Source: UBA6136 sp044237765 (GTDB taxonomy: Bacteria > Pseudomonadota > Gammaproteobacteria > Methylococcales > Methylococcaceae). Taken from it: a DNA stretch of 7,742 bases. The notes below the pieces were generated by a model. The model saw only the letters and a list, made by a program, of their open reading frames with translations, was not told the DNA's origin and ran no database searches. Of this stretch, positions 6,703 to 7,742 are shown one piece after another. The stretch's first letter is position 1; each line of letters opens with the position of its first letter. The stretch covers positions 1 through 7,742 of the forward strand of contig JBIIEQ010000107.1 of the NCBI GenBank assembly GCA_044237765.1. Reading direction: 5' to 3'. Both the position numbers and the translations under genes were made by a program.

Positions 6703-7290
6703 ATGGTGGGGAAACGAATAGGGTTTATGCTGTGCGGATTCCTTCTTTTATCTGGTTGCCACGGGGTGAGCGTCATGAGCAAGACAGAACAGGCTTCATA
6801 TCGGGTTGTGGAGAGTCATGGCAACATCGAGTTGCGGGACTATCCGGCGATGATTGTTGCGGAAACGGAGGTCGCGGGGGAGCGCAAGCAAGCCATTCAG
6901 GTGGGCTTCCGCGCCATTGCTGGGTACATCTTCGGCGGCAATCAGTCATCGGAGAAAATTGCCATGACCGCCCCGGTCCTGCAGGGCGTGACGGGGGATC
7001 ACTGGAAAGTGCGTTTTGTCATGCCAAGCGGCAAGAACTTGACGAACCTCCCCAAACCCGATGACCCCATGGTCAAGCTGCTGGACTTGCCGGCAGGGCG
7101 GTTTGCCGTCATTCGTTTCTCGGGGACGGCAGGTGACGAAACTCTGGAGAAGAACGCGGGGCAGTTGCTGAGCTTTATTCGGTCAAAGCCTTTGAACCCG
7201 ATTGGTCTGCCGGTTTACGCTTTCTATAACCCGCCCTGGACGTTGCCATTTCTGCGTCGCAATGAAGTGATGATGGAGGTTGTGGAATGA
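6703..7290 (+). CDS. SOUL-family heme-binding lipoprotein
   Basis: This 195-residue protein shows the SOUL/HBP fold signature: YRVVES..IELRDYP near the N-terminus of the domain, AETEV, GFRAIAGYIFGGN, the very characteristic KIAMTAPVLQ, then VRFVMPS and LPKPDDP, ending in a FYNPPWTLPFLRRNEV tail. It is close to the usual length for bacterial members. The start carries a lipoprotein signal (KR at 4-5, FMLCGFLLL, lipobox LSGC with Cys19), so it is probably tethered to the outer membrane facing the periplasm. Eukaryotic relatives bind heme or tetrapyrroles; whether bacterial lipoprotein forms do is not established to my knowledge. The ribosome binding site gagg lies 7 nt before ATG 6703. It is the last gene of the three-gene run and converges on pmoC. 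Confidence 0.92.
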   Translation: MVGKRIGFMLCGFLLLSGCHGVSVMSKTEQASYRVVESHGNIELRDYPAMIVAETEVAGERKQAIQVGFRAIAGYIFGGNQSSEKIAMTAPVLQGVTGDHWKVRFVMPSGKNLTNLPKPDDPMVKLLDLPAGRFAVIRFSGTAGDETLEKNAGQLLSFIRSKPLNPIGLPVYAFYNPPWTLPFLRRNEVMMEVVE

Positions 7291-7301
7291 CACCGGAGGG
7301 A

Positions 7302-7347
7302 AGACCAGCATGATAAAGCCGGGATGATGCATCGTTGATGCTGGTCT
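7302..7347 (+). terminator. inverted repeat after the SOUL gene
   Basis: agaccagcat (7302-7311) and atgctggtct (7338-7347) form a perfect 10-bp stem with a 26-nt loop, starting 12 bp after the SOUL stop. Only a weak T-rich tail (gttatt) follows. It is a candidate end-of-operon structure for the plus-strand run; the large loop makes it less certain as an intrinsic terminator. Confidence 0.45.
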
Positions 7348-7379
7348 GTTATTCACCAAGATCCCCTGGCAACAGACAT

Positions 7380-7409
7380 AAAAAAACCCCGCCGACCAAA
7401 GTCGACGGG
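7380..7409 (-). terminator. rho-independent terminator of pmoC
   Basis: On the minus strand a 9-bp stem (cccgtcgac with gtcggcggg, including one G-U pair) closes a 4-nt loop and is followed by a run of seven U after one G. The wobble pair is stable only in the minus-strand RNA, which fits the direction. It lies about 54 bp after the pmoC stop codon, with a smaller hairpin (7426-7444) in between. Confidence 0.85.
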
Positions 7410-7462
7410 ATTTCTGAGTTCCAATCTCGGGTATCGACCCTGAGCTTGTGCGCTTGTCTCGC

Positions 7463-7742
7463 TTACTTAGCGATCAGGCCCTGATCAACGGCTTCACAGA
7501 TGTCGTTGCCGATGATGTTGCCGAAACTAGCGAAGACCTGCAGGAGTACACCCGCGATGGCCAGTGCCAACCAGCCGAAGAAGACGAAGCCGTAGTGCAG
7601 CGGCGCTACGAACAACTCTTCCATGAACCAGAAGGTGTGGCCCCATTCGTTCAGACCGACGTTCGGCAGGATCATGAACGGACCAACAACAGTCACCAGG
7701 TAGGGCAGGGACAGACCTTCTGCGAAGAAAGGCAGACGGGTC
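7463..7742 (-). CDS. pmoC: particulate methane monooxygenase subunit C, C-terminal part
   Basis: Only the last 92 residues are in the window; the gene runs off the right edge. The frame reads TRLPFFAEGLSLPYLV, then the signature VGLNEWGHTFWFMEE and APLHYGF, a final membrane helix (FGWLALAIAGVLLQVF) and the terminal DQGLIAK. This follows the Methylococcus capsulatus PmoC sequence closely as I remember it. PmoC is a membrane subunit of pMMO, which oxidises methane to methanol in intracytoplasmic membranes. The residues reported as CuD ligands in M. capsulatus (Asn227, His231, His245) are all present: Asn at 7649-7651, His at 7637-7639 and His at 7595-7597. In methanotroph operons the order is pmoCAB, yet here a terminator and convergent genes follow the stop instead of pmoA. 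This indicates a solitary pmoC copy. Its promoter lies outside the window. Confidence 0.96.
   Translation of the reverse strand, partial: TRLPFFAEGLSLPYLVTVVGPFMILPNVGLNEWGHTFWFMEELFVAPLHYGFVFFGWLALAIAGVLLQVFASFGNIIGNDICEAVDQGLIAK

Noticed and set aside
6135..6782. 215-codon minus-strand open frame opposite DUF3080
   Set aside because: It overlaps the well-supported DUF3080 coding region and its translation has no recognisable motif.
7463..7742. Assignment as amoC (ammonia monooxygenase) or pxmC
   Set aside because: The residues VGPFMILPNVGLNEWGH and the terminal GLIAK follow canonical methanotroph PmoC; AmoC as I recall ends quite differently. The full gene would settle pxmC.

Overview
The window most likely comes from a gammaproteobacterial methanotroph (Methylococcales, probably Methylococcaceae). 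The strongest evidence is at the right edge: the C-terminal 92 residues of a particulate methane monooxygenase subunit C (PmoC), almost identical in its core to the Methylococcus capsulatus protein as I remember it. The other genes (DUF1615 and DUF3080 lipoproteins, a SOUL lipoprotein, an SDR) fit a free-living proteobacterium.

Layout from left to right. Positions 1-540 hold the remnant of an IS21-family insertion sequence on the minus strand: the N-terminal part of istA, a hairpin at its ribosome binding site, and two copies of a 17-bp end repeat. A long imperfect inverted repeat follows at 541-625. Next, on the minus strand, are an intact macrodomain-like gene (686-1771) and, directly upstream of it, the decayed end of a dual-specificity phosphatase-like gene (1768 to about 2070). 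In the phosphatase the catalytic arginine is a cysteine and the reading frame is broken. Divergent from this pair, on the plus strand, are a DUF1615 lipoprotein with lytic-transglycosylase-like motifs (2211-3497) and an unrecognised secreted protein with six cysteines (3635-4669).

After a hairpin at 4684-4732 comes a tight plus-strand run of three genes that looks like one operon: an SDR oxidoreductase lacking the usual catalytic tyrosine (4846-5586), a DUF3080 lipoprotein (5604-6683) and a SOUL-family lipoprotein (6703-7290). It converges on the minus-strand pmoC (7463 to beyond the edge), whose rho-independent terminator lies at 7380-7409.

Two points deserve most attention. The pmoC gene is followed at once by a terminator instead of pmoA, so it is probably a solitary extra copy, yet it keeps the residues known to bind copper at the CuD site. 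The macrodomain-like protein has three spaced aspartates that resemble the arginine-ADP-ribosylhydrolase MavL of Legionella, and it sits beside a dead phosphatase. I see no CRISPR array, tRNA or rRNA.
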